A stretch of DNA of 64,000 nt from CAWCPR01 sp963797475 (GCA_963797475.1 CAWCPR010000001.1:1116001-1180000); one strand, 5' to 3'; positions 8,759 through 17,411 are shown, counted from the stretch's first letter. A program made the numbers and translations. Notes: generated by a model not told the origin, from the letters alone.

Positions 8759-9355
8759 ATGGCCCGAATCAAAACAGAAGATCGCGAACAAGTACTGAGC
8801 CAGACGCGCCAGGCGCTGCTGGATGCAGCCGCCGAGGAATTCGCCAGCCAGGGATACGATCAAGCCAACATCAATACCATCTCTACCCAGGCCGGGTTTG
8901 CCAAAGGCACGGTCTACAACTACTTTTCCAGCAAGCAAGCGCTGTTGTTGGCGTTAATCGACAGCAGCGCCCAGGAACATCTCGAATACCTGCGGTCCGC
9001 TGTCCTGACTGTTGACGAACCAGCCGCCAGGTTGGAACGCTTCTTCCGGGCCGGGTTCGAGTACGTCGCCGGCCACATGCAGCGGGCGCGGGTGGTGTTC
9101 AACACCGTCAATGGCTCCAACCAGGCTCAGAAGGAATACTGCTTCCAGGCGTACCAGCCAATTTTCAAGTTGGTCGCCGAACAGATCCTCTTGCCCGGTA
9201 TGCAGCAGGGCATCTTTCGGCAGGCAGAGCTGCAGCCGCTTGTCTTACTGCTCATGACCATTTACCTGGGGACAGCCTCTCAGGTGAGCGAGCAAGGTCG
9301 CCCCTGGCTGGATCCCAACCAGGTGGCGCGTTTTACATTGAACGGTTTACGCTAG
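8759..9355 (+). CDS. TetR family transcriptional repressor
   Basis: 198 residues from ATG 8759 (AGGAG at 8746-8750); an upstream in-frame ATG at 8723 lies inside the operator and is rejected. Residues 12-60 form the TetR DNA-binding domain: LLDAAAEEFASQGYDQANINTISTQAGFAKGTVYNYFSSKQALLLALID. The remaining residues form the ligand-binding helical domain, which has no recognisable ligand motif. The gene is preceded by its own likely operator and followed after 33 bp by a ferredoxin-nitroreductase, so it probably represses itself and that enzyme until an electrophilic or aromatic ligand binds. Confidence 0.93.
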   Translation: MARIKTEDREQVLSQTRQALLDAAAEEFASQGYDQANINTISTQAGFAKGTVYNYFSSKQALLLALIDSSAQEHLEYLRSAVLTVDEPAARLERFFRAGFEYVAGHMQRARVVFNTVNGSNQAQKEYCFQAYQPIFKLVAEQILLPGMQQGIFRQAELQPLVLLLMTIYLGTASQVSEQGRPWLDPNQVARFTLNGLR

Positions 9356-9388
9356 GCAAGAACCCCATTGAGAAAGGTAGAAGCTGCA

Positions 9389-10237
9389 ATGATCACAGTT
9401 CATTCAGACCGCTGTTCTGGCTGCGGTTTATGCGTGAAAAACTGCCACGAAGATTGCCTTGCCCTGGTCGACGGAGCGATCCGGATCGACCGGGTGCTGT
9501 GCGATGCCTGCGCTCAGTGTGTCGCCCTCTGCCCGCGCCAGGCCCTCTCCTGGGATGGGAGCCCGCCAACCGCCTTCGACCGCGCCCTCCTTCCCACCCC
9601 CGAGCAATTATTGGAGCTATTTAAAGAGCGACGCAGCATCCGGGTCTTCAAGGGTACCCGAATCGAACGGGCCCTGCTCGAAGAGATCGCCGCCACCGGC
9701 GTGTACGCTCCCACGCATAACCACGTCTTCAAGGCGATCATCGTCGACGATCCCGCACTGATCGCTCAATTGAGCGATGCGGTCATGTCGGTCAACCGCC
9801 GCATCTACCGCCTGGCCTACCAGAGCCGCCTGATCGCCGGCCTGGCAAACCTGTTCGGCTATGGGGATGAGTTCCGCAAAGCCCGGCCGAAAATCGAGAA
9901 GGCTTTGAGCCGCGGGGCGGTCTTTTCTTCCACGCCGGCTGCTTTTATCATCGTGGTGGGCAATAAAAATGTCGCCCTGGCAGAGGCCAGCGCCCAGTAC
10001 GCCCTGGCGAACATGATGTATTACGCCCAGATCCGCGGGGTGGGCGCCTGCCTGTGGGGAAACGCTCCCATCTTTCTGGATAAGGATAAACCCATCCGCC
10101 GGCTGCTGGGCATCGCAAAACACGAACGCATTTACGGCGGCCTGTACATGGGCTACCCGGCTATCAAGTTTTCCAACAAAGTAAGCGGAAAAGCCCTGCC
10201 AATCCAGTGGAACAGCGCAAACCGTGGGGTTAATTAA
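9389..10237 (+). CDS. 4Fe-4S ferredoxin-nitroreductase fusion protein
   Basis: 282 residues from ATG 9389; a TTG at 9368 in frame would contain the ribosome binding site. The N-terminus has two 4Fe-4S motifs: C9-C12-C15-C19 and C38-C41-C44-C48 followed by P49. From about residue 75 a nitroreductase domain begins (LLELFKERRSIRVFKGTRIERALLEEI), with the FMN-site region GVGACLWGNAPIF later on. By family it reduces nitroaromatics, quinones or similar acceptors with FMN, taking electrons through its own ferredoxin domain. It lies 33 bp behind the TetR gene, a common pairing for inducible detoxifying reductases. The natural substrate is unknown. Confidence 0.9.
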   Translation: MITVHSDRCSGCGLCVKNCHEDCLALVDGAIRIDRVLCDACAQCVALCPRQALSWDGSPPTAFDRALLPTPEQLLELFKERRSIRVFKGTRIERALLEEIAATGVYAPTHNHVFKAIIVDDPALIAQLSDAVMSVNRRIYRLAYQSRLIAGLANLFGYGDEFRKARPKIEKALSRGAVFSSTPAAFIIVVGNKNVALAEASAQYALANMMYYAQIRGVGACLWGNAPIFLDKDKPIRRLLGIAKHERIYGGLYMGYPAIKFSNKVSGKALPIQWNSANRGVN

Positions 10238-10677
10238 ATCTCCCACAGAGAGAAGATCGGGATGCCACTGGCGGCCAATTTTTGCCTCAGGTGAGAGTCG
10301 GCTGTCACCAAGGGCAGGTCCAGGCGGCGCGCCAGGGCCGCGTAGCTGGCATCGTAGGCGCTGATATCGAATGCCAGCGCCAGTTCCAATGCCTCGGCTG
10401 CCAGGCTGGCGGTTGCGACTTCATGAAGCGCCAGCGACTGCAGATCGGCGACATCCTGGAGGGCTTTTTCTGCCGGGTAGCCGAAGCGCTTCACATATTT
10501 CCAGAGAATATTGGTGCACTCAATAAAAAACAAATCGGGCACAAAGAAGTCGGCTGGCGGGTCTACCGCCAGGCGATTGAATAACTCGTCAGCCTGTACG
10601 GAGCCGTCTTCAGCTACGAACAATTTGATGCCCACGCTGGCGTCGACGACTGCTGCCCCCGGGTCCACTACAGTCAC
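10234..10677 (-). CDS. PIN-domain ribonuclease toxin (VapC-like)
   Basis: 147 residues on the minus strand. The acidic PIN residues are all visible: D12 (AAVVDASVGIKLF), E53 (FFIECTNILW), then D in FDISAYDASYAALA and D in LVTADSHL. By family it is a Mg-dependent RNase that cuts tRNA or rRNA when freed from its antitoxin. Its start overlaps the stop of the upstream antitoxin gene by 4 bp (10674-10677), the usual antitoxin-first layout with coupled translation. Its end overlaps the convergent nitroreductase gene by 4 bp. Confidence 0.9.
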   Translation of the reverse strand: MTVVDPGAAVVDASVGIKLFVAEDGSVQADELFNRLAVDPPADFFVPDLFFIECTNILWKYVKRFGYPAEKALQDVADLQSLALHEVATASLAAEALELALAFDISAYDASYAALARRLDLPLVTADSHLRQKLAASGIPIFSLWEI

Positions 10678-10916
10678 CGTTCGCGATCCTGGCGCAACAA
10701 GCTGAGGCTATCGGGTACGCCGGACTGTACAGAAGGTTCGAAGCGCCTGCGGCGGATATTTTCCAAAACCTGGCGCTGCTCTTGGGGGCTTTCAAGCACA
10801 ACCCGCTCTAATAAGTAAATAACCTGGGCGCTAATCGAGCGATTTTGCTCTTGCGCCTGGCGGCGAATGCGTTCGTAGAGGTCCTCGGGAAAATTACGTA
10901 CGTGAAGGATGGACAT
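10674..10916 (-). CDS. Ribbon-helix-helix antitoxin (FitA/VapB-like)
   Basis: 80 residues starting at 10916, where AGGAGG (10923-10928 on the minus strand) gives an ideal ribosome binding site; a longer frame to 10979 would run through the operator. The N-terminus SILHVRNFPEDLYERIRRQAQEQNRS is an Arc/FitA-type ribbon-helix-helix DNA-binding domain, and the charged C-terminal half should wrap the PIN toxin. It neutralises the toxin encoded just downstream and, with it, likely binds the palindrome at 10959-10979 to repress the pair. Confidence 0.88.
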   Translation of the reverse strand: MSILHVRNFPEDLYERIRRQAQEQNRSISAQVIYLLERVVLESPQEQRQVLENIRRRRFEPSVQSGVPDSLSLLRQDRER

Positions 10917-10946
10917 AATGATCCTCCTGAATGGTATGGTGCTGCA

Positions 10947-10979
10947 ATTATACCCACATTGGTTGCATAATGCAACCAA
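10947..10979 (-). promoter_or_regulatory. Promoter and palindromic operator of the toxin-antitoxin pair
   Basis: On the minus strand a perfect -10 box TATAAT lies at 10947-10952, and a -35-like TTGCAT at 10970-10975 with a 17-bp spacer. The -35 box is inside a perfect 10-1-10 palindrome (TTGGTTGCAT, one base, ATGCAACCAA) at 10959-10979. This fits autorepression by the ribbon-helix-helix antitoxin. Confidence 0.78.
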
Positions 10980-11054
10980 ATACTGGCTGGATGGCTCTGC
11001 GTGGCAATTCCCTGATTATGAATCTGATCCAAAACACTGGCCCATCGATAAGTT

Positions 11055-11080
11055 GCGCCCTATCCTTTCGGATAGGGCGC
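11055..11080. other. Perfect hairpin between divergent genes
   Basis: GCGCCCTATCC, loop TTTC, GGATAGGGCGC: an 11-bp perfect stem with a 4-nt loop between the antitoxin gene and the CPBP gene, which diverge. There is no proper T run on either side, so a terminator is unlikely. It could be a protein-binding site or part of the CPBP leader. A TATAAT at 11098-11103 just downstream may be the CPBP -10 box, but I find no matching -35 box. Confidence 0.5.
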
Positions 11081-11159
11081 AGTTATTTGTTCGTGTATAT
11101 AATCTATTTGATAACGTACAAAATACTATCCCATTCCGTTTCACAAGTGGAGACAGACA

Positions 11160-12002
11160 ATGATAAAAATTGACTCTAAGACCCACAAGGCCATCTGGTT
11201 ATTCTTGCTGCTGGCTTTTGGTCTGAGCTCAATCTTCTACGTGCTGCTCGTCCGCCAGGGCTCGGTACAATCGGGTGGGGATATCCTCACGCTGGGACTG
11301 ATGTGGTGCCCGGCACTGGCTGCTTTCCTGACCTGGCGAATTCTGAAAATTAAATCGCCCGGCATCGGTTGGCGACCGGGAAACTGGCGTTACTTGTTGT
11401 TAGGTTACCTTCTGCCAATCGTTTATTCGCTGGTCGCCTATGGAGCAATCTGGCTGACCGGCATTGCCCCATTTCAAAACGCGCTGACTCCCCAACTGAT
11501 CGGCTATGTCGTGGTGGGAAGCGTCATCGGTAATCTTTCCACCCTGGGCGAAGAAATCGGCTGGCGCGGCTTCCTGGTCCCCCAACTGTATAAGCTGCAA
11601 GGCTTTCTCCCAACTGCCTTGATCAGCGGCGCTATTTGGGCGGCCTGGCATCTCCCCATTCTCCTGGCAACCGACTACAACCGTGGATCGCTCGGAGTTT
11701 ACAGCCTGCTCATGTTTGGGCTGGACACCATCGCCTTGAGCTTCGTGATGACCTGGCTGCGATTGAAATCGAACAGCCTGTGGCCCGTGGTGCTCTTGCA
11801 TACCAGCCACAACGTGTTTGTCCTGCACTTCTTCGAACCGCTTACAGCAAATACTGCGCTGTCCCTCTACTTTGTCGGCGAAACCGGTGCAGCGCTTGCG
11901 ATCGTAAACCTGATCCTGGCCTTCGTGATCTGGCGTTTGAGCGTGCAACTGCCGGCCAGCCGGGCGGAACCCTTGAAACCGGCGGTTGGATTGGGATCAT
12001 GA
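11160..12002 (+). CDS. CPBP family intramembrane glutamic endopeptidase
   Basis: 280 residues with several membrane segments. The diagnostic motifs are present: EEIGWRGFLVPQL (paired Glu plus Arg), WAAWHLPIL and a final HTSHNVFVLHF. By family (CAAX protease/bacteriocin-processing, Abi) it is a membrane protease or a protein involved in peptide maturation or self-immunity. The ribosome binding site is GGAGA, 8 bp upstream. Its end abuts the amidase gene. No bacteriocin-like peptide gene is visible nearby, so a specific role cannot be given. Confidence 0.85.
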   Translation: MIKIDSKTHKAIWLFLLLAFGLSSIFYVLLVRQGSVQSGGDILTLGLMWCPALAAFLTWRILKIKSPGIGWRPGNWRYLLLGYLLPIVYSLVAYGAIWLTGIAPFQNALTPQLIGYVVVGSVIGNLSTLGEEIGWRGFLVPQLYKLQGFLPTALISGAIWAAWHLPILLATDYNRGSLGVYSLLMFGLDTIALSFVMTWLRLKSNSLWPVVLLHTSHNVFVLHFFEPLTANTALSLYFVGETGAALAIVNLILAFVIWRLSVQLPASRAEPLKPAVGLGS

Positions 12003-12031
12003 TTAGCGCCTTTGAAGGGAGCTTCACCGCT

Positions 12032-13495
12032 ATGGAAGATTTGACGTTGCTCTCAGCCAGGCAGGCAGCCGAAGCGATTTCGAGTGGGAAAATAAGCTCG
12101 CTAGAAATGGTCGCGGCGCTCTTAAGGCAGATTGAAAAATATAACCCGGCCTTGAACGCGATTGTGACTCTGGATGCTGAAGGAGCGCGCCGCAGAGCGA
12201 GCCAGGCGGATGCAGCCCTCCAACGGGGCGAGCGCTGGGGGCCGCTGCACGGGGTGCCGATCACAATCAAGGACTCCTTCGAAACTGCCGGGATGCGCAC
12301 CGTCAGCGGCTACCCACCATTTGCCAACCACATTCCGCAGACAGATGCCCCGCCGGTCGCGCGGCTGCGCCAGGCTGGCGCGATTATTCTTGGAAAGACC
12401 AACTTGCCGACCCTGGCCAGCGGCATCCAGACAAATAACCCGGTTTTCGGGCGAACCAACAACCCCTGGGATCTGGAGTGCACGCCCGGGGGAAGCTCCG
12501 GCGGCGCGGCCGCCGCCATCGCGGCCGGACTCTCCTACCTGGAACTCGGCAGCGACATCGGCGGTTCGATCCGCATTCCCGCCCACTTTTGCGGCGTCTT
12601 TGGGCTCAAATTAACCGGGGGAAGGGTTTCCGGCAAAGGACATCTTGCCAGTCCTAAGAAGCTTTCCATCCCTGCCGGATGGGAAGCCCTGCTTCAGTTG
12701 GGCAGCATGGGCCCCCTGGCGCGTTCCATCGCCGATCTGCGCCTGGCTGTTCCCATTCTGGCTGAGCCCGGCACGCCAGGCCTGGATGCACTCCCTGCAC
12801 CGGCTCGTCCCAGTTTGCGCATCGCCTGGACGGATGATTTCGGGTCGACGCCGCTGGATGGGGAAAGCAGAAGCCTGATCCGGCGCCTGGCAGAGAGGCT
12901 GGCTCAAGCTGGTCACCAGGTGGAGCACGTTTCGGGAGCGGGCTTTGACTATGAAGAGGCCTGGTTTGTCTCAGGCGCCTGCCTGGGAGCCATCAACACA
13001 TTATTCCAATCGCCGCTGACGCAGCGGCTGCGCGGCCTGGCGGTTCAGGTCCTGTCCCGCCTGGGCCAGCCGCAGGCGATCCAACGCGGCCTTTTTACGG
13101 GCGCATCCCTGCAGCCTCAAAAGATTTCCGCGGTTCTCAAGCAGCGCGAAGCGCTGATCGAACAATGCGAGCGTTTTCTCGGCGAATGGGATGCCTGGAT
13201 TTGCCCGGTATTTCCAACCCCGGCCTTCACCCACCGCAAGCCCAATGCGCCCATCCAGGTCGACGGCAAGCCCTTACCCATGCTGCTGGCAAACCTGCTG
13301 CACAGCGTGATATTTAACATGACCGGGCATCCTGTCGTCACTCTTCCCATCGGGCTAACCACACAGGGATTGCCGGTCGGGGTCCAGGTGGTTGGGAGGA
13401 AATGGCAGGAACTGGCGTTGTTGGACGTCGCCGAGAAAATCACCGCACAAACCACAGGCTATCGCAAGCCGCCAAAAGCATTGTTGGTCAGGTGA
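12032..13495 (+). CDS. Amidase signature family hydrolase
   Basis: 487 residues from ATG 12032 (AAGGGAG at 12015-12021); an earlier ATG at 11999 overlaps the CPBP stop as ATGA and is also possible (498 residues). The amidase signature triad is complete: Lys in VPITIKDSF, cis-Ser in TPGGSSGGAAAAIA, and nucleophile Ser in GSDIGGSIRIPA. It hydrolyses a carboxamide to acid plus ammonia in the cytoplasm. It stands 227 bp before a branched-chain amino acid-type importer and two glutamine synthetase-like genes, so it may feed or process the same nitrogen compound. It could also be an aryl-amidase unrelated to that operon. Confidence 0.88.
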   Translation: MEDLTLLSARQAAEAISSGKISSLEMVAALLRQIEKYNPALNAIVTLDAEGARRRASQADAALQRGERWGPLHGVPITIKDSFETAGMRTVSGYPPFANHIPQTDAPPVARLRQAGAIILGKTNLPTLASGIQTNNPVFGRTNNPWDLECTPGGSSGGAAAAIAAGLSYLELGSDIGGSIRIPAHFCGVFGLKLTGGRVSGKGHLASPKKLSIPAGWEALLQLGSMGPLARSIADLRLAVPILAEPGTPGLDALPAPARPSLRIAWTDDFGSTPLDGESRSLIRRLAERLAQAGHQVEHVSGAGFDYEEAWFVSGACLGAINTLFQSPLTQRLRGLAVQVLSRLGQPQAIQRGLFTGASLQPQKISAVLKQREALIEQCERFLGEWDAWICPVFPTPAFTHRKPNAPIQVDGKPLPMLLANLLHSVIFNMTGHPVVTLPIGLTTQGLPVGVQVVGRKWQELALLDVAEKITAQTTGYRKPPKALLVR

Positions 13496-13722
13496 ATGGG
13501 GGTGATCTGGCGCACACTCAGTTCCTGGAGCCAATCCAGTTCCCGGCCGATCACCCCGCGCGCCAGGTCCAGGTCGCAGATAAATCCCCAGAACTTCCTT
13601 TAATTTAATATTACTAAATTAGATAGGAGTAGTATAATTTCGGGTCATACACGTTGGTGGTATGAACGGCATATTGGGGCCTATTTAGCTTTTGCCCGTG
13701 CACTTCAATTTCAACCAATATC

Positions 13723-15240
13723 ATGCAACCGGCTGAATCGCAACTGCCCGTATTACGGGCGGCCAACCTTAGCAAATCTTTCCTCGGCCTGCAAGCCCTG
13801 CAGGAATTTTCCGTTGAGGTTCAGCGTGGGGAAATTCTGGGACTGATCGGGCCGAATGGGGCCGGCAAAACCACCTGCTTCAACGTCCTGACCGGCTTCC
13901 TGCGGCCCACCTCCGGGACGATCGAGTTCGAAGGCCAGGACGTCACCGGCTTCCCCCCGGCCCGCGTCGCCAGGTTGGGGATGGCGCGCACCTTCCAGAA
14001 TATCCGCCTGTTTGGGACCCTCTCGGTTTTGGAAAATGTACGTTCGGCCGCCCAGCTTCACGTGCACTTTAACCTGGTGGAACCCATATTCAACGGAGGC
14101 GCTTACCAACGCAAAGAAGCCGAAATCCTGGAGCGGTCGTTGGAACTTCTGGCCCTGATGGAGCTGGGCCATCTAGCCGGCCATCCCGCCGGCAGCCTGC
14201 CCTACGGCGCCCAGCGCCGGTTGGAGATCGCCCGAGCCCTGGGCACCAGGCCCAAAATGCTTCTGCTGGACGAGCCGGCGGCCGGGATGAACCCGGCGGA
14301 AAGCGATGCACTGAACGAGCTGATCCTGGACATCCGCGACCGGTTTAACCTGGCGATCATCCTGGTGGAACACGATATGCGCCTGGTGATGAACTTATGC
14401 GACCGGATCGTCGTGCTCAACTACGGCAGAACGATCGCGACCGGCGCGCCGGAGGCCGTGCGCAGCGACCCCCAGGTGATCGCCGCCTATCTGGGCGAAT
14501 TCTGGGACCACCCTGCGGAAACCGCTCTTCTGACGATGTTGGAACTTCGGGATCTCTCCGTCTATTACGGCAACATCCGCGCCATGGACGGCGTCTCGAT
14601 GCAGGTAAGAGATGGCGAGCTGGTCACCCTGATCGGCTCGAACGGGGCCGGCAAATCCACCACCCTGAAAACCATCTCGGGCCTGCTGCGCCCGAAAAGC
14701 GGATGGCTGCACTACAATGGCCAGGCGTTGGAAAGTCTGGCGCCGCACCGGATCGTTTCCCTGGGCATCTCGCACGCGCCGGAGGGCCGGCGCATCTTCA
14801 AAGGTCTCACCACAGGGGAGAACCTGCGCATGGGTGCAGTTCAGCGCCGGGATGCAGCCGGCATTCGGGCGGATTTGGAACGAGTTTACAGCCTGTTCCC
14901 CATCCTTAAAGAACGCTCCGGGCAGGTGGCAGGCACACTCTCCGGCGGAGAGCAGCAAATGTTGGCGATCGGGCGCGCCCTGATGAGCCGCCCGAAGCTC
15001 CTGCTTTTGGACGAGCCTTCCCTTGGGTTGGCCCCGCTGGTTGTCCTGGCAATTTTTGAGACCATCAACCGGCTAAAAGAAGAGGGAACAACGATCCTGC
15101 TGGTCGAACAAAACGCCCACCTGTCTCTCGAAGTCGCCGACCGGGCTTATGTCATGGAAAGCGGCCGCATTATCCTGGAAGGAGCGGCCGAAGAGCTCAA
15201 GCACAACCCGCAGGTTGAGAATACCTACCTGGGCACTTAA
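13723..15240 (+). CDS. Fused branched-chain amino acid-type ABC ATPase (LivG-LivF in one chain)
   Basis: 505 residues holding two complete ABC ATPase domains. The first (about 1-262, LivG-like) has Walker A GPNGAGKTT at 43-51, signature LPYGAQRRLEIARAL, Walker B MLLLDEPAAGMNP and the long LivG insert. The second begins at M272 (MLELRDLSVYYGNIRAMDGVS), exactly like a free LivF N-terminus, with Walker A GSNGAGKST, signature LSGGEQQML, and Walker B LLLLDEPSLGLAP. These are usually two proteins; here a ten-residue bridge joins them in frame. Together they power the LivH-LivM channel that follows. The upstream 227 bp are A/T-rich near 13600-13640, with a TATAAT at 13633-13638 that may be the -10 box of this operon. 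Confidence 0.92.
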   Translation: MQPAESQLPVLRAANLSKSFLGLQALQEFSVEVQRGEILGLIGPNGAGKTTCFNVLTGFLRPTSGTIEFEGQDVTGFPPARVARLGMARTFQNIRLFGTLSVLENVRSAAQLHVHFNLVEPIFNGGAYQRKEAEILERSLELLALMELGHLAGHPAGSLPYGAQRRLEIARALGTRPKMLLLDEPAAGMNPAESDALNELILDIRDRFNLAIILVEHDMRLVMNLCDRIVVLNYGRTIATGAPEAVRSDPQVIAAYLGEFWDHPAETALLTMLELRDLSVYYGNIRAMDGVSMQVRDGELVTLIGSNGAGKSTTLKTISGLLRPKSGWLHYNGQALESLAPHRIVSLGISHAPEGRRIFKGLTTGENLRMGAVQRRDAAGIRADLERVYSLFPILKERSGQVAGTLSGGEQQMLAIGRALMSRPKLLLLDEPSLGLAPLVVLAIFETINRLKEEGTTILLVEQNAHLSLEVADRAYVMESGRIILEGAAEELKHNPQVENTYLGT

Positions 15241-15259
15241 ACCGGAAGCAAACACATCC

Positions 15260-16240
15260 ATGAACCTGATTGTCTATTTCATCCAGCAAACCGTGAATGC
15301 CCTCAGCCTGGGCAGCCTGTATGCACTCATGGCGGTCGGGTTGGCCATGGTATTCGGAATCCTGCGCCTGATCAACTTTGCCCATGGGGACATCATGATG
15401 GTGGCGGCCTATTTTGCAGCGTTTGGCTTGATCAGCCGCTGGCCGCTGCCGGTCACTTTGCTGATGATGATCGCCGGTACAATGCTGGTTGGCCTGATCA
15501 TCGAGCGGATTGGCTACCGCCCGGTGCGCGGCGCTCCGGAAATTACGGCCCTGCTGACTTCATTTGCGGTCGGCCAAATTCTGGAAAGCCTGACCCTGAT
15601 CCTGACCCGCCTGATTGGACTGCGCTCGCCCCTGCCCCTTCCCGCGGTCGATGTGCTCAGCGGCGTGGTCAACCTGGGTCCCATTACGGTGGCCAGGTTA
15701 AACCTGGTCGCCCTGGTTTCCGGGGCGGTTTTGCTGGCCTTGCTCACGTACTTCGTGACCCGCACGAATATGGGCCTCTCCATGCGCGCGGCAGCCGAAG
15801 ACCTGGTCGCCGCCAACCTGGTCGGGATCAATATCAACCGGGTCATCGCGGTGGCCTTTGCCATCAGCTCCGGGATGGCGGCAGTCGCCGGCCTGCTGTA
15901 CGCCGCCCAGGCCGGCCAGATCAATCCATACATGGGCTTTACGCCGGTGTTAAAAGCCTTTATCGCCGCGGTGATCGGCGGGTTTGGCAGCCTGGCAGGG
16001 GCGGTGGTGGGAGGCTACGTGCTGGGCGGTTTAGAAGTGCTGCTGATCGCGCTGCCCGGGATCGGTACGCTCCTGACCGGCAGTGGGGCGTCTCAATCGC
16101 TGATCAACTTTCTGAACACCTGGCTGCCGTCCTGGCTTTCCGGCTACCGGGATGCCTTTGTGTTCGTAGCCTTGATCCTGGTGCTCCTGTTTCGCCCGAA
16201 CGGCCTGCTTGGCAAGCGCGACCAGGAAGAAATGGCTTAG
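15260..16240 (+). CDS. livH: Branched-chain amino acid-type ABC permease LivH
   Basis: 326 residues from ATG 15260, 20 bp after the fused ATPase; longer frames overlap it and are rejected. The opening VNALSLGSLYALMAVGLAMVFGILRLINFAHGD is the classic LivH first membrane segment, and FGSLAGAVVGGYVLGGLE lies near the end. It is an inner-membrane channel subunit paired with LivM. LivHM-type systems import branched-chain amino acids but also amides, urea, polyols and aromatic acids, so the enzyme genes next door are the better guide to substrate. Confidence 0.93.
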   Translation: MNLIVYFIQQTVNALSLGSLYALMAVGLAMVFGILRLINFAHGDIMMVAAYFAAFGLISRWPLPVTLLMMIAGTMLVGLIIERIGYRPVRGAPEITALLTSFAVGQILESLTLILTRLIGLRSPLPLPAVDVLSGVVNLGPITVARLNLVALVSGAVLLALLTYFVTRTNMGLSMRAAAEDLVAANLVGININRVIAVAFAISSGMAAVAGLLYAAQAGQINPYMGFTPVLKAFIAAVIGGFGSLAGAVVGGYVLGGLEVLLIALPGIGTLLTGSGASQSLINFLNTWLPSWLSGYRDAFVFVALILVLLFRPNGLLGKRDQEEMA

Positions 16241-16243
16241 CCG

Positions 16244-17308
16244 ATGGAATTCATCCGCCGCCGCTGGCTTCCCCTGGCGCTGGTCGCCGCCCTGGCCGTC
16301 GTGCTGCTGGGCTTACAGGCATCCAAATCCGGATACCTGCAAGGCCTGGCGGTTAATATCGGCATTTTCGCCATCCTGGTTGTGAGCCTGAATCTTTTCA
16401 ACGGTTTTACCGGGGTGTTCTCATTAGGCCATATCGGGTTCATGGCGTTCGGCGCCTACATCGCCGCCATTCTGACCCTGCCTCTGCGCGAAAAACAAAG
16501 TTACCTGCCCACGCTGCCCGCCTGGCTGGCCGGCGTCCACTTCGATTTCATGCTGGGGCCTTTTCCGCTCGGTTTCTTTTTGGCCACGTTGATCGCGGGT
16601 GTGCTGGTTGCGCTGGTGGCGCTGCTGATCGGCCTGGTGCTGATGCGCCTCTCTGGCCATTTCGTTGCGGTAGCGACCCTGGGCTTCCTGGTCATCGTCC
16701 GGGTGGTGCTGATCAATGCCGAGAATTTCACCCGCGGCTCGCGCACCTTTTCAAACGTCACGCCATATACCAACCTGTTTTGGGTCTGGATCTGGGTGTT
16801 GGCGACGGTATTCGTCGTCTGGCGCTTGAAGTATTCGCCCTACGGACGAGCCATGTTCGCCCAGCGCGAGGACCGTTGGGCCGCTCAGGCAATCGGCATC
16901 CCCATGATGCCAGCCCGCCTGGTGGCTTTTGTCGTCAGCGCGTTCTTCACCGCCGTGGCCGGTTCTCTATATGCCCACTACCTGACCTCATTCTCGCCGA
17001 ATGCCTTCTATTTCGACCTGGCCTTTCGGGTGATCACCATGCTGGTCGTCGGCGGGATGGGCTCGGTGACGGGCTCGGTTGCAAGCACCGGGCTGGTTTA
17101 CATCCTGGATGAAATCCTGCGCAATATCCAGGACCGCATCCTTCTTTATGGGTTGGACCAGTTGGTTCTGGCGATTATTTTCCTGGCCATCATCATTTTC
17201 CGGCCGGCAGGCCTGTTCGGCCAACGAGAAATCAATCTGACCCAGTCGATCAGGCGAGACAAAGGAGGAGACGCCCACGAATCACATACAGCGCTCGAAA
17301 GACAGTAA
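16244..17308 (+). CDS. livM: Branched-chain amino acid-type ABC permease LivM
   Basis: 354 residues, starting 3 bp after livH. The NLFNGFTGVFSLGHIGFMAFGAYIAAILTLP segment is typical of LivM, as is GRAMFAQREDRWAAQAIGIPMMPARLVAFVVSAFFTAVAGSLYAHY. About ten hydrophobic segments are visible. It forms the heterodimeric channel with LivH. It is followed by three palindromic 18-bp units before the binding-protein gene. Confidence 0.93.
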   Translation: MEFIRRRWLPLALVAALAVVLLGLQASKSGYLQGLAVNIGIFAILVVSLNLFNGFTGVFSLGHIGFMAFGAYIAAILTLPLREKQSYLPTLPAWLAGVHFDFMLGPFPLGFFLATLIAGVLVALVALLIGLVLMRLSGHFVAVATLGFLVIVRVVLINAENFTRGSRTFSNVTPYTNLFWVWIWVLATVFVVWRLKYSPYGRAMFAQREDRWAAQAIGIPMMPARLVAFVVSAFFTAVAGSLYAHYLTSFSPNAFYFDLAFRVITMLVVGGMGSVTGSVASTGLVYILDEILRNIQDRILLYGLDQLVLAIIFLAIIIFRPAGLFGQREINLTQSIRRDKGGDAHESHTALERQ

Positions 17309-17362
17309 TGCGTGAATTTCACGCACTGCGTGCTGTTTACGCACTGCGTGTTCTTCACGCAC
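17309..17362. repeat. Three tandem 18-bp palindromic units between livM and livK
   Basis: Units 17309-17326, 17327-17344 and 17345-17362 read TGCGTGAATTTCACGCAC, TGCGTGCTGTTTACGCAC and TGCGTGTTCTTCACGCAC. Each is a small hairpin (TGCGTG...CACGCA). The outer bases are kept while the 5-6 central bases vary, so the inverted symmetry appears conserved. The array sits 49 bp before the livK start. It could be an mRNA processing or stabilising structure that raises LivK over the permeases, or a repeated operator. Confidence 0.85.
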
Positions 17363-17411
17363 AAGGATCGACTCAGGATTTCTTTAAGTTCATAGCCAAG
17401 GAGAGAGAAGC

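Noticed and set aside
11055..11080. Hairpin as a terminator
   Set aside because: No T run on either side, and the flanking genes diverge, so nothing needs to end there.
11636..12031. Upstream extension of the amidase frame to 11636
   Set aside because: It lies inside the CPBP gene in another frame and shows no amidase similarity.
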